Assembly (NCBI RefSeq): GCF_024213665.1
Contig: NZ_JANAVP010000022.1
Span: 36,069-100,068, forward strand
Source of the DNA: Streptomyces sp. A3M-1-3
GTDB lineage: Bacteria > Actinomycetota > Actinomycetes > Streptomycetales > Streptomycetaceae
Direction of reading: 5' to 3'
Length of the DNA stretch: 64,000 nucleotides
Shown one piece after another: positions 17,775 through 25,853 of this stretch; the stretch's first letter is position 1; every line of letters begins with the position of its first letter. A program made the translations under genes and the position numbers. Below the pieces are notes generated by a model. It saw only the letters and a list, made by a program, of their open reading frames with translations, did no database searches and had not been told where the DNA came from.

Positions 17775-17894
17775 CCGCCTTGACCCGGTTAACCCTATGT
17801 CACCTCGGCGTAAGGGGTGGCACACTGCTGCGGTGACTACACCCGTGGACTTGTATCAGGCTCTGTGGGCCGACGGAGGAAGGGCGTACGCCGG

Positions 17895-19214
17895 GTGACC
17901 GCTACCGAGAGAGCCGTCCCGACCATCGTGGTGGCCGATCTGCCCGCTTTGCGCCGGCGTACGTCCGCCGTGCTCATCGTGAGCCAGATCCTCGGCGGCC
18001 TCGGGGTGCCGATCGGCATCGCCCTCGCGCCGGTGCTCGCGACCGAAGTCAGCGGCACCGAGGCGATGTCCGGCCTGGCGCCGACCGCTTCGGTGGCCGG
18101 CACCGCGCTGCTGTCGATGCCCCTGGCCGCCCTGATGACCTCGCGGGGCCGGCGCCCGGGTCTCGTACTCGCGTATCTCATCGGGGCCCTCGGCGCGTGC
18201 CTCGTCGTCCTCGCCGCCGTGATCGACAGCTTCCCGCTGCTGCTGCTCGGTATGGCGGGCTTCGGGGCCGGCTCCTCCGCCAATCTTCAGGCCCGCTTCG
18301 CGGCTGCCGACCTCGCCGAGCCCGACCGGCGCGGCCGGGCGATCTCCACCGTCGTGTGGGCGACGACCATAGGTGCGGTCCTCGGACCCAATATCGCGGC
18401 GCCCGCGAGCCACGGCTTCGCCGGCACCGCGATACCCGAGACGGCGGGGCCGTTCCTGTGGGCGGCCGGGATATTCCTGCTCGCCGGCGTCATGGTCGCG
18501 ATCCTGCTGCGGCCGGACCCGCTGCTCGCGGCGCGGGTCCTGGCTCCGCAGGAGCAGCAGTCGGCCGAGGGCCGCTCGCTGGGCGCGGGACTCGCCGCGG
18601 TGGCGGCGTCCCCGCGTGCCCGGCTCGCGCTGGTCACGGTGACCGTGTCGCACACCGCGATGGTCTCGATCATGGTGATGACACCGGTCGACCTCGGACA
18701 CCACGGCGCCGATCTCGAGCTGATCGGTCTGGTGATCAGCGGCCACATCGCCGGCATGTACGCCTTCTCGCCGGTCATGGGCTGGCTGTCGGACCGGATC
18801 GGGCGGCTCGCCGTGATCGGGCTGGCCGTGGGCCTGCTGTCCTGCGCGGCGCTGCTGGCCGGCACGGCAGGCCCCAGCCACGGCCAGACCGCCGCCGGGC
18901 TCTTCCTGCTCGGGCTCGGCTGGTCGGCCGGCCTGGTGTCCGGCTCGGCGCTGCTCACCGACTCCGTGCCGCAGCCCGCCCGCGCCGCTGTCCAGGGCCT
19001 GTCGGACCTGACGATGAACACGGCCGCCGGCATCGGCGGTGCGGCGGCCGGCCTGATCGTCTCGCAGGCGGGCTACGGCTGGCTGAACGCCCTGGGCGCC
19101 GCTCTGCTGCTGCCGATGGCCGCACTCGCCCTGCTCACCGCCCGCCGCCGGCCGGCGGCAGAGGCCGGGGCCGGGGCTGGGGCTGGGGCTGGGGCTGGGG
19201 CCGTCAAAGACTGA
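17895..19214 (+). CDS. MFS transporter
   Basis: 439-residue twelve-helix major facilitator protein, probably an exporter. The loop between helices 2 and 3 has SRGRRPGLVLAY, and the second half has GWLSDRIGRLAVIGLA. GTG at 17895 follows GGAGGAAGGG and begins VTATERAVP; the open frame extends upstream with no homology-like sequence. The C-terminus ends in a Gly-Ala tail encoded by a GGGGCT hexanucleotide array, and the last 11 bp overlap the convergent cupin gene. Substrate unknown. Confidence 0.88.
   Translation: MTATERAVPTIVVADLPALRRRTSAVLIVSQILGGLGVPIGIALAPVLATEVSGTEAMSGLAPTASVAGTALLSMPLAALMTSRGRRPGLVLAYLIGALGACLVVLAAVIDSFPLLLLGMAGFGAGSSANLQARFAAADLAEPDRRGRAISTVVWATTIGAVLGPNIAAPASHGFAGTAIPETAGPFLWAAGIFLLAGVMVAILLRPDPLLAARVLAPQEQQSAEGRSLGAGLAAVAASPRARLALVTVTVSHTAMVSIMVMTPVDLGHHGADLELIGLVISGHIAGMYAFSPVMGWLSDRIGRLAVIGLAVGLLSCAALLAGTAGPSHGQTAAGLFLLGLGWSAGLVSGSALLTDSVPQPARAAVQGLSDLTMNTAAGIGGAAAGLIVSQAGYGWLNALGAALLLPMAALALLTARRRPAAEAGAGAGAGAGAGAVKD
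19167..19200 (+). repeat. GGGGCT array with G-quadruplex potential
   Basis: Six runs of four G, each separated by CC or CT, at the 3' end of the MFS gene. It encodes Gly-Ala repeats and satisfies the classical G4 pattern with 2-nt loops on the plus strand. It abuts the 11-bp convergent overlap with the cupin gene. Confidence 0.8.
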
Positions 19215-19566
19215 TGTGGTAGCCCTTGCGCAGCGTCTCGTGGACGGTCCACGTCGTACGGTCGCCCTCACGCAGCACACAGGCGGATCCGGGGCCGACC
19301 TCCAGGGTGTCGCCGCCCTCGACCTCGATGGTCGCGCGTCCGCTGACCACGACGAACAGCTCGTTCGCCTCGGTGTCGGTGACAACGCCCGGGGTGATCT
19401 GCCAGATTCCGCGGAGCTGCTTGCCGTCGGCGGACTCCCACAGCACCTTCCCCGTCACGACGGGGTCGCCGGAGACGATCTGGCCCGGGTCGAGGGGCTC
19501 GGGCTCCAGGTCGGCGTCGGGGATGTGCACGGCGAAGGAGGCGGGAGCGTGATCAAGGTTCGTCAT
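19204..19566 (-). CDS. Cupin (DUF861-like) protein
   Basis: 120-residue single-domain cupin. The beta-barrel pattern is clear: GIWQITPGVVTDTEANELFVV is close to the EutQ/DUF861 subgroup, followed by GRATIEVEGGDTLEVGPG and TTWTVHETLRKGYHI. The usual HxH metal pair is largely absent, as in this subgroup, so an enzymatic role is uncertain; a binding or regulatory role is equally possible. ATG at 19566 is the first start giving the domain. The 3' end overlaps the convergent MFS gene by 11 bp; the methyltransferase gene is 29 bp upstream on the same strand. Confidence 0.82.
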   Translation of the reverse strand: MTNLDHAPASFAVHIPDADLEPEPLDPGQIVSGDPVVTGKVLWESADGKQLRGIWQITPGVVTDTEANELFVVVSGRATIEVEGGDTLEVGPGSACVLREGDRTTWTVHETLRKGYHISL

Positions 19567-19595
19567 GGCGGGCACCCTAACCTGTCGCCCGTCGG

Positions 19596-20357
19596 TCACC
19601 GCCGGGCGGTCATGACCGGCTGGAAGAACCCGCTGCGGGCCGGGTCGTGCCACTCGGTGGCCGTAAAGCCGGCCTCCACCGCGAACGCGGCGGTCTCGTC
19701 CTGGGGCAGCGCCCAGTACGTGGTGAGCCGGGTGTGCGTCGTCCACGCGTCCCCCTCGGGCAGCAACTGGAACAGCTCCACGTCGTAGCGCTCCCCGTCC
19801 GGGTGCCAGTGCCACAGCTGAAAGGTGATGGTCCGCCCGTCGGGCCCGGTCCTGACGTGCGGAGGCGCGGAGGCGGGCCGCTCGCGCCGCAACGCGTCGT
19901 ACGGGCGCGTGGAGAGCAACAGCAGCCCGCCCGGGCGCAGCACGCGCCGCATCTCCCGCAGCGCGGCGCGTACGTCCTCGGGCGTCAGCAGATGCGGCAG
20001 GGAGTTGTCCGCGCAGACGACAACGTCGAACGTGGCGTCGGGGAACGGCAGCGCCCGCATGTCGGCGGCCGTGACCGGCGGCCGGAGACCTCGCGCCGCG
20101 GCTTCCCGTGCCGCCCGGCCCGCGGCGACCGGACTCACATCGCTGCCGGTGACTCGGTGCCCGCGCGCCGAGAGGCCCAGCACCTGGGTGCCGATGCCGC
20201 AGGCGCAGTCGAGTACGTCGTACGCCCCCTCCCCGAGCGCGTCGTCGATCAGCATGCCGAGCGCCTCGCCCTGCCGCGCGATGCTCGCGTCCCAGTCTGC
20301 ATACATCAGGTCGTAACTGTCGGCGAGGCGGTCGTAGAAACGGCGGGGCGAGTGCAT
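19596..20357 (-). CDS. Class I SAM-dependent methyltransferase
   Basis: 253-residue methyltransferase of the Methyltransf_11/25 type. Motif I is VLDCACGIGTQVLGL, motif II contains the acidic end GSDVSP, and motif IV is FDVVVCADNSLPHL, followed by LRPGGLLLLSTRP. It begins MHSPRRFYDRLADSYDLMYADWD, the usual N-terminal helix of small-molecule methyltransferases. Substrate unknown. It lies 10 bp downstream of the VOC gene and 29 bp upstream of the cupin gene, so the three likely form an operon. Confidence 0.88.
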   Translation of the reverse strand: MHSPRRFYDRLADSYDLMYADWDASIARQGEALGMLIDDALGEGAYDVLDCACGIGTQVLGLSARGHRVTGSDVSPVAAGRAAREAAARGLRPPVTAADMRALPFPDATFDVVVCADNSLPHLLTPEDVRAALREMRRVLRPGGLLLLSTRPYDALRRERPASAPPHVRTGPDGRTITFQLWHWHPDGERYDVELFQLLPEGDAWTTHTRLTTYWALPQDETAAFAVEAGFTATEWHDPARSGFFQPVMTARR

Positions 20358-20367
20358 GGAGCCAACG

Positions 20368-20805
20368 CTAGGGCGTGTCGGGCTGGTCGTAGTGGCGGGC
20401 CTCGAAGATGTTCCCGTCCGGATCGCGGAAGTAGAAGCTGCGCGGGGCGCTGCCGCGGGCTCCGAAGGAGTCGTGGGAGTACGGGCTGACGGGCACCCCT
20501 TGCGCCTCGAGCCGGTCGCGCAGAGCGTCGAACGCCTGCCGGTCCATGGCCAGGCAGACATGGTTGACCGGATGGCCCGCCGCGCCCTGCGCTCCCGGTA
20601 CGACGTTCATGGCCCCGGCCATGGAGTGCGGCGCGAGGTCCAGGATCGACGCGTCGGAGATACGCACGGAGGGGAAGGACGCCTTTCCCTCCGCGAATTC
20701 GGCGGCCCGGACGGAGGGCAGTCCGACGGCCTTCTCGAAGAACTCCACCGAGGCGAGCGGATCGCTCACCCAAAGGACGACGTGGTCTATGCGTATGTCC
20801 GTCAT
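20368..20805 (-). CDS. VOC/glyoxalase-family protein
   Basis: 145-residue protein with two beta-alpha-beta-beta-beta modules of the vicinal oxygen chelate fold. The start IDHVVLWVSDPLASVEFF contains the first metal His, NHVCLAMDRQAFDAL opens the second module, and FYFRDPDGNIFEARHY contains the terminal Glu ligand and the typical DPDG turn. Such proteins include glyoxalases, dioxygenases and antibiotic-binding proteins; which one is not clear. First gene of the putative operon with the methyltransferase and cupin. Confidence 0.88.
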   Translation of the reverse strand: MTDIRIDHVVLWVSDPLASVEFFEKAVGLPSVRAAEFAEGKASFPSVRISDASILDLAPHSMAGAMNVVPGAQGAAGHPVNHVCLAMDRQAFDALRDRLEAQGVPVSPYSHDSFGARGSAPRSFYFRDPDGNIFEARHYDQPDTP

Positions 20806-20893
20806 ACGACCAGGCTGCTGCGCGATCCGTCACGGGCACAAGAGGGGGCGCCGCTACGTTTGCCGACCCGGTCGCCGTGCCAGGGATGGGGAC

Positions 20894-21817
20894 ATGCCTC
20901 CACAATCATCTGTCCTGGCCCTGTCCGACGAGGTGCGGGATGCGCTGGAGCAGCGCCGTCCCGTCGTCGCGCTGGAATCGACGATCATCGCGCACGGTCT
21001 GCCGCGCCCGCGCAATCTGCGGGTCGGCGAGGAGCTGGAGGCCCTCGTGCGGGCCGGCGGCGCGGCGCCCGCCACCGTCGCCGTGCTCGACGGCGTGCCC
21101 CGTATCGGGCTGGACAAGGCGCAGTTGGAGCGTGTCGCGGGCGACAACACCGTACGCAAACTCGGTCATCGCGATCTCGCGCCCGCGCTCGCGACGGGCG
21201 CGAGCGGCGCGACGACCGTGTCCGCGACAGCGTTCCTGGCCGCGCGGGCGGGGCTGCGCGTCTTCGCCACGGGCGGACTGGGCGGCGTACACCGGCGGTG
21301 GACCGAGACGCAGGACGAGTCGGCGGATCTGGGGCTGCTGGCCCGGACACGGATCTCTGTGGTGTGCGCCGGGGTGAAGTCGATCCTCGACGTGCCGGCC
21401 ACACTGCAGCGGCTGGAAACGCTCGGTGTCGGCATCCTCGGCTACCGGACGGAACGTTTCCCCGGCTTCTACCTGAGCAGTTCGGGAGAGCCCGTCGACT
21501 GGACGGTCCACACGCCGGAAGAGGTGGCGGGGGTGATGGAGGCTCAGGACGCGCTGGACGGACCGGAGTCAGCGCTGCTGGTGGCCAATCCCGTACCCGA
21601 GGCGGAGCAGCTGGACCCGGCGCTGCACGACCGGGTGCTGGCCGAGGCGCTGGAGGAGTGCCGCGAACGCGGAATCACCGGCCAGGCCGTCACCCCTTTC
21701 CTGCTGGACTTCCTGGTACGCGCCACGGGAGGGGCGTCCCTGGAGGCCAATTTGGCGGCGGTACGCGGAAACGTACGGCTCGCCGCGCGCATCGCGGCGG
21801 CCTGGTCCGCCCGGTGA
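20894..21817 (+). CDS. psuG: Pseudouridine-5'-phosphate glycosidase
   Basis: 307-residue enzyme that breaks the C-glycosidic bond of pseudouridine 5'-phosphate to ribose 5-phosphate and uracil. Family motifs are VALESTIIAHGLPRP, VLDGVPRIGL, RDLAPALATGASGATTVSAT, FATGGLGGVHR, VVCAGVKSILDVPATLE-like and the catalytic region ESALLVANPVPEA. ATG at 20894 begins MPPQSSVLALSDEV. It overlaps the next gene by 4 bp (GTGA), so translational coupling to the kinase is expected. Confidence 0.94.
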   Translation: MPPQSSVLALSDEVRDALEQRRPVVALESTIIAHGLPRPRNLRVGEELEALVRAGGAAPATVAVLDGVPRIGLDKAQLERVAGDNTVRKLGHRDLAPALATGASGATTVSATAFLAARAGLRVFATGGLGGVHRRWTETQDESADLGLLARTRISVVCAGVKSILDVPATLQRLETLGVGILGYRTERFPGFYLSSSGEPVDWTVHTPEEVAGVMEAQDALDGPESALLVANPVPEAEQLDPALHDRVLAEALEECRERGITGQAVTPFLLDFLVRATGGASLEANLAAVRGNVRLAARIAAAWSAR

Positions 21818-22728
21818 GCGACGGCCTGCTCGTCGTCGGTGACGTGGTCACCGACGTGGTGGCGGTGCACCGCGAGCCGCCCGCTCCGGCGACCGACACA
21901 GCGGCGGACATCCGCATCCTGCCGGGCGGCGCGGGCGCCAACGTGGCCTGCTGGGCGGCCCATGAGGGGGTCGCGGAGGTCAGTCTGCTGGCGCGCGTGG
22001 GCGCCGACCGGTCCTCCTGGCACGAGGGGTTCCTGCAGCGTGCGGGCGTGCGCCCGCGTCTTGTCGTCGACACCGGTGCCCCGACCACGACGGTCGTCTC
22101 GCTCGTCGACGCCTCGGCCGGCGCCGAGCGCAGTTTCCTGACGGACAGCGGGGCGACACTGCGCCTGTGTCCCGCCGACTGGTCTCCCGCGCTGCTCGAC
22201 GGCGTCGCGCATCTGCATGTGTCGGGTTATCTGTTCTTCGCCGAGTCGAGCCGCGAGCTGGCCCTGCTCGCCCTGCGGAGCGCCCGTTCGCGCGGTGTCC
22301 CGGTGAGCGTGGACCCTGCATCCGCCGGGTTCATCGCCGACTTCGGGGTCAGCCGGTTCCTCGCCGCGGTCGAGGGCGCCTGCATCCTGCTGCCCAACCA
22401 CGACGAGGCCCGCCTGCTCACCGGACTGCCCGATCCGGCCGAAGCAGCCGCGAAACTGAGCCGCCACGTCCCGCTGGTTGTCACCACCCAAGGCGCTCGG
22501 GGCGCGCTGGTGGCCGAGTCGGGTGCGGTGACCGCCAGGATTTCGCCCGCTGCGGCGCAGGCGGTGGACTCGACGGGCGCGGGGGACGCGTTCACCGGGG
22601 CGTTCCTCGCCGCTCTCCTTGCGGGCGGTGGTCCGGTGGCGGCCGCGGAGGCGGGCTGCCGGGCGGGCGCGGAAGCGGTGACGCGGATGGGCGGCCGCCC
22701 GGGATCGCGGACCCGTGGGGCCCAGTAG
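21814..22728 (+). CDS. psuK: PfkB-family kinase, probable pseudouridine kinase
   Basis: 304-residue ribokinase-fold kinase. It shows LLVVGDVVTDVVAVH, the glycine-rich ILPGGAGANVACWAA, and the catalytic STGAGDAFTGAFLAALL. GTG at 21814 overlaps the psuG stop codon. In the known pathway PsuK phosphorylates pseudouridine and PsuG then cleaves it; the fusion or adjacency of the two is common, so this assignment rests mainly on context. It converges on the nucleoside-kinase-like gene with 3 bp between stops. Confidence 0.85.
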   Translation: MSDGLLVVGDVVTDVVAVHREPPAPATDTAADIRILPGGAGANVACWAAHEGVAEVSLLARVGADRSSWHEGFLQRAGVRPRLVVDTGAPTTTVVSLVDASAGAERSFLTDSGATLRLCPADWSPALLDGVAHLHVSGYLFFAESSRELALLALRSARSRGVPVSVDPASAGFIADFGVSRFLAAVEGACILLPNHDEARLLTGLPDPAEAAAKLSRHVPLVVTTQGARGALVAESGAVTARISPAAAQAVDSTGAGDAFTGAFLAALLAGGGPVAAAEAGCRAGAEAVTRMGGRPGSRTRGAQ

Positions 22729-22731
22729 GGC

Positions 22732-23409
22732 CTAGCGGATTCCGCTCCATGCCGGGTGGCGCGGGTCGTCCGCCCCTACTAGCACATCCGCGGCCTCTCC
22801 CGGGTCCGCTTCCGTCTCGTACCGGGCGAAGGCGGGCAGCGTCCAGCGCGCGCCCTCTTCCGTGCGCCGGGCGAGAGCGCCGGGCGAGAGCCGTACGTGC
22901 ACGGTCAGATCGAACGGGAACCAGTGTCCCAGCAGCAGGGGTCCGTGCAGCACCAGCACTCCGCCGAGCGGAAGGTGGGCGTAGGGCGTGCGGGTCGCGC
23001 GGTCCGTCACCGGGTCCCACAGGTCGGGGAGCACCCGCCCGCTGCCGCCGGCGGCCAGCGGACCGAAGACCTCGCGCCACAGCGCGCCCGTGTCGTACCA
23101 GCCGCTGTAGTACGTGTCGGGGTCCTCGCGCCCGTACTCGAAGCGCAGCGATGCGGGCCGCAGGAACCCGCCGGTGCCGATGACGAGTACGGAACGACCG
23201 CGCAGCCGCAGCGCCTCCGCGAGCATCTCGGCCGGCGGTCCGGTGCCGGCGGCCGGGGCGCCGTCGACCGCCACCCGCAGCCACGGGCTGTCCGTCAGGC
23301 CGTCGTTCAGGCCGTCCTTCAGGCCGTCTTCCGGGCCGTCCTTCAGCCCGTCCACATGCGCGGCCAGCGCCTCGGCCAGGCGCTCCCACGTGATCGCTTC
23401 CAGCTGCAC
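22732..23409 (-). CDS. Uridine kinase-like protein with degenerate P-loop
   Basis: 225-residue P-loop NTPase-like protein of the actinobacterial uridine kinase-like family. It retains RVAVDGAPAAG at the place of Walker A, the strand VLVIGTGGFLRPASLRFE, the substrate loop DTYYSGWYDTGALWREV and the late strand GGVLVLHGPLLLG, but the Walker A lysine is missing. Near the N-terminus a tandem 12-bp repeat encodes DGLK/DGLN/DGLT units. The GTG at 23409 (VQLEAITWERL) is the likely start; an in-frame GTG at 23445 is possible. Position next to the pseudouridine genes suggests nucleoside metabolism, by inference only. Confidence 0.75.
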   Translation of the reverse strand: MQLEAITWERLAEALAAHVDGLKDGPEDGLKDGLNDGLTDSPWLRVAVDGAPAAGTGPPAEMLAEALRLRGRSVLVIGTGGFLRPASLRFEYGREDPDTYYSGWYDTGALWREVFGPLAAGGSGRVLPDLWDPVTDRATRTPYAHLPLGGVLVLHGPLLLGHWFPFDLTVHVRLSPGALARRTEEGARWTLPAFARYETEADPGEAADVLVGADDPRHPAWSGIR

Positions 23410-23534
23410 GCGCCCATGATCGCCCCATGGCGCCGTGGAGGTCACCCCCCGCGCGGTGCGGCCCGAGACGCACGCACACGGAGTTGAGCGCCTCAGCCAT
23501 CCTCTCGGAGCCGGGTCCGGGGTTCACTGATCAC

Positions 23535-24020
23535 ATGGATACCGGACTGCTCTTCACCCTGACCCTGTTCTCGGCCCTCGGCACGGGCGTGGTCGCCGGG
23601 ACGTTCTACGCCTTCTCGACGGCTGTGATGCGCGCGTTGGCCGCACTGCCCGCCCGGCAGGGCATCGCCGCGATGCAGTCGATCAACATCGCGGTGATCC
23701 CGTGGTTCGTGCTGGCATTCCTCGGTGCGGCCCTCCTGTCGGTCGCGACGTCGGTCGTGGCGCTGACTCGGTGGGACGAGCCGGGTGCCGGCTGGGCGCT
23801 GGCCGGCGGAGTCGTGTACTTCTTCGGCTCGCTGGTACTGACGATCGTGTTCCACATTCCCCGCAACAACGCGCTGGCGGGCATGGATCCGGCGGCGGAG
23901 CAGAGCGCGGCGTACTGGGAGCGCTACGTGCGCGTGTGGACGGCGGGCAACCATGTGCGGACCGTCGCTTCCTTCGCCGCCGCGGCGCTCTTCATCCTGG
24001 GGCTGACCGCGGGCCGGTGA
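23535..24020 (+). CDS. DUF1772 (anthrone oxygenase-like) membrane protein
   Basis: 161-residue protein with four predicted membrane helices. The first is LLFTLTLFSALGTGVVAGTF; the later conserved FHIPRNNALAG and YWERYVRVWTAGNHVRT match the DUF1772/anthrone-oxygenase-like family. Some members act in polyketide oxidation; most are uncharacterised. ATG at 23535 is chosen as the first start before helix 1. Its 3' end overlaps by 97 bp the antisense end of a truncated DoxX frame, which is unusual and points to a deletion that removed the true end of the DoxX gene. Confidence 0.82.
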   Translation: MDTGLLFTLTLFSALGTGVVAGTFYAFSTAVMRALAALPARQGIAAMQSINIAVIPWFVLAFLGAALLSVATSVVALTRWDEPGAGWALAGGVVYFFGSLVLTIVFHIPRNNALAGMDPAAEQSAAYWERYVRVWTAGNHVRTVASFAAAALFILGLTAGR

Positions 24021-24274
24021 CCTTGTGCGGGTGCCGGCGGGGTGGCGAAACCCAGGGCCAGCAGCGCCCCGCCGCCCGCCTCGCCGAGGCCCGCCGCGAT
24101 CGCGCTCTGCCTGCCCGGCGTGAAGCCCATGGACTCCATTGCCGCTGCGGTGCCCGCGATGCCGCCGCCCCCGAACCAGCCCAGCAACTTCTGCGCCCCG
24201 TGAGCGGCGAGCACGGCGCCGGTGCCGACCCGCAGCGTGAGCAGGCCGAGGTCGCGTCGGTTGATGGCTGCCAT
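23924..24274 (-). pseudogene. DoxX-family membrane gene, 3'-truncated
   Basis: The frame starts as a normal DoxX protein (LGLLTLRVGTGAVLAAHGAQ, then LLGWFGGGGIAGTAAAMESM, GALLALGFATP) but homology ends at about 24040, after roughly half of the usual four-helix protein. Beyond that it runs antisense through the DUF1772 gene until a chance stop. The remaining helices are missing, so I call it a truncated remnant. DoxX proteins are small membrane proteins often linked to redox or thiosulfate metabolism. Confidence 0.75.
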
Positions 24275-24384
24275 GCGTGTCTCCCGGTGTACGGGCTGGG
24301 CGTACGCATCCACTCTCCGAGCCCGGGAGGGACGGGCCGCAGCGGTGTTGGGCCATTCGGGCCGCGGCCGCCGCGGCGCTTGAT

Positions 24385-25208
24385 TGTCAGTGGCGGCCCG
24401 TCAGTCACGGCGGCGAGGTGCTCGCCCGCTACTCGCTGCCGGACGGCGTCAAGTGCCTGGTCGCGGACGGCTTCTGGATCTATGCGGGGTGCGACGACGG
24501 CACGGTGTACGACCTGTCGTCGAAGCTGCCGTTCGGGGCGTACGACATCGCGGCGGACGTCGACATCCACGAGTCGGTGTACGCCGGCACGGCCCGTCAT
24601 GTCGTGCAGCGGCTGTCGAAGGACACGGGCGTGGTGGAGGCGACGTACCGCTGCGACACCGCGGTGTACTCGTGCGCCACGGCGTCGGGGGGCCGCCATG
24701 TCTTCGCCGGTGACTCGGCGTCCTCGGTCTACTGCTTCGACGCGGACGGCACGCGGCTGTGGAAGCTGGGGACGGGCGGCGGCTCGGCTCTCTCCATGCA
24801 GTATCTGGACGACAAGCTCTACATGGTCACCACGGACGGCTCGCTGGTGTGCGTGGATGCGAGCGCTGCCGCGATAGCCGCCGCCCAGCAGGGCACGGTC
24901 CCGGTCGCCGTGGACGTCAAGTCGGCCGCCGCGCTGCCACGGACACGCCGGCGGCGTCGCCGACAGCGGTGGCGACGGTGTCTGCTCCGCCGGCCGGTGG
25001 CGTCGTGGTGGAGTGCGTCCAGGACGGCGGCCGGGTGCGGGTGCACGTCGTCTCGGACGGCTTCGAGCCGTCGTGGAACGTCCAGTTCCCGCGCGGGATA
25101 CGCCAGGTCGGCGCTCGGTACGTCGTCGACGCCCTGCACCCGGCGTCGGCCGGGTTCTACCGGGTGCGCGGGGAGATACGCCGGCTGGTCCGAGAGCGTA
25201 AGCCGTGA
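24385..25208 (+). pseudogene. Beta-propeller (PQQ/WD40-like) protein gene, frameshifted
   Basis: Propeller-type repeats are recognisable: VLARYSLPDGVKCLVADGFW, IYAGCDDGTVYDLSSKLPFG, VYSCATASGGRHVFAGDSAS, DGTRLWKLGTGGGSALSMQY. After DVKSAAALP (about 24937) the frame is lost by one missing base and resumes one frame over with the C-terminal part (VVVECVQDGGRVRVHVVSDG to GFYRVRGEIRRLV). The join DVDIHESVYAGTARH appears too short compared with what I recall of intact homologues, suggesting an additional internal deletion, and no proper N-terminus or start is evident. The protein is likely not made. Confidence 0.7.
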
Positions 25209-25788
25209 CCGAGCTCGGGCCCGAGGCCGTGGTAATGGCGGAAGTTGTAGACGAGCGGCTCCACGCCGAGGGGTCGATGTGCTGGGTTCCCGGCACGACG
25301 ATGCGGTCGTGCGCGTGCACGCGCACGACCTCGCATTCGACGCTCAGGAACGGCCCGCCCGCACCGGGCGTGATCGCCCTGACCCTGGCCTCCAGCTGCA
25401 GCGGGCATTCGGCGACCCGCGGTGGCCGCACCACCTCGGACTCCTGCCGCCGGAGCCCGGCGGCGGCGAACTTGTCGGGCTCGTACCGGTAGACGGGGCG
25501 CTTGCTCTCCGGGACCGGATCGGCCCCGGTGAGTGGTGCCAGCCGTTCCACGTGTTCCCACAGCTCGGGCGAGGGAAGGCTGATCACGAGTTCGGGCCGC
25601 GCGGCCAGGTTACTGCCCGTCTGCCCCTCGCTGCCCAGCCCGAGTACCACGCTCTGCCCGAGCGCCCAGGCCGAGGAGACGGGAGCCAGGTTGAAGGAGC
25701 CGTCCTCGTTCTCCGTACTCAGCAACGCCACGGGGGTACCGAAATAGAGAATGCTCGGCCGGACAACGGTATGTATCGCGCTTTCCAT
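25157..25788 (-). pseudogene. Flavin reductase-like (flavoredoxin) gene, frameshifted
   Basis: The N-terminal part is a normal FMN-binding split barrel: YFGTPVALLSTENEDGSFNL, APVSSAWALG, then FLSVECEVVRVHAHDRIVVP and GTQHIDPSAW. There the frame breaks: one C is missing near 25258, and the expected continuation LVYNFRHYHGLGPELGH is found in the neighbouring frame. The unshifted frame runs on into antisense. ATG at 25788 is the likely start. The intact ArsR-type regulator is divergent, 65 bp away, so the target of that regulator may be lost. Confidence 0.75.
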
Positions 25789-25853
25789 GATCCGCACGCT
25801 AGCCGCCGGACCCTTCGGTCCCGGCCGAAGTGACGCACGGCGAGAATGAACCC

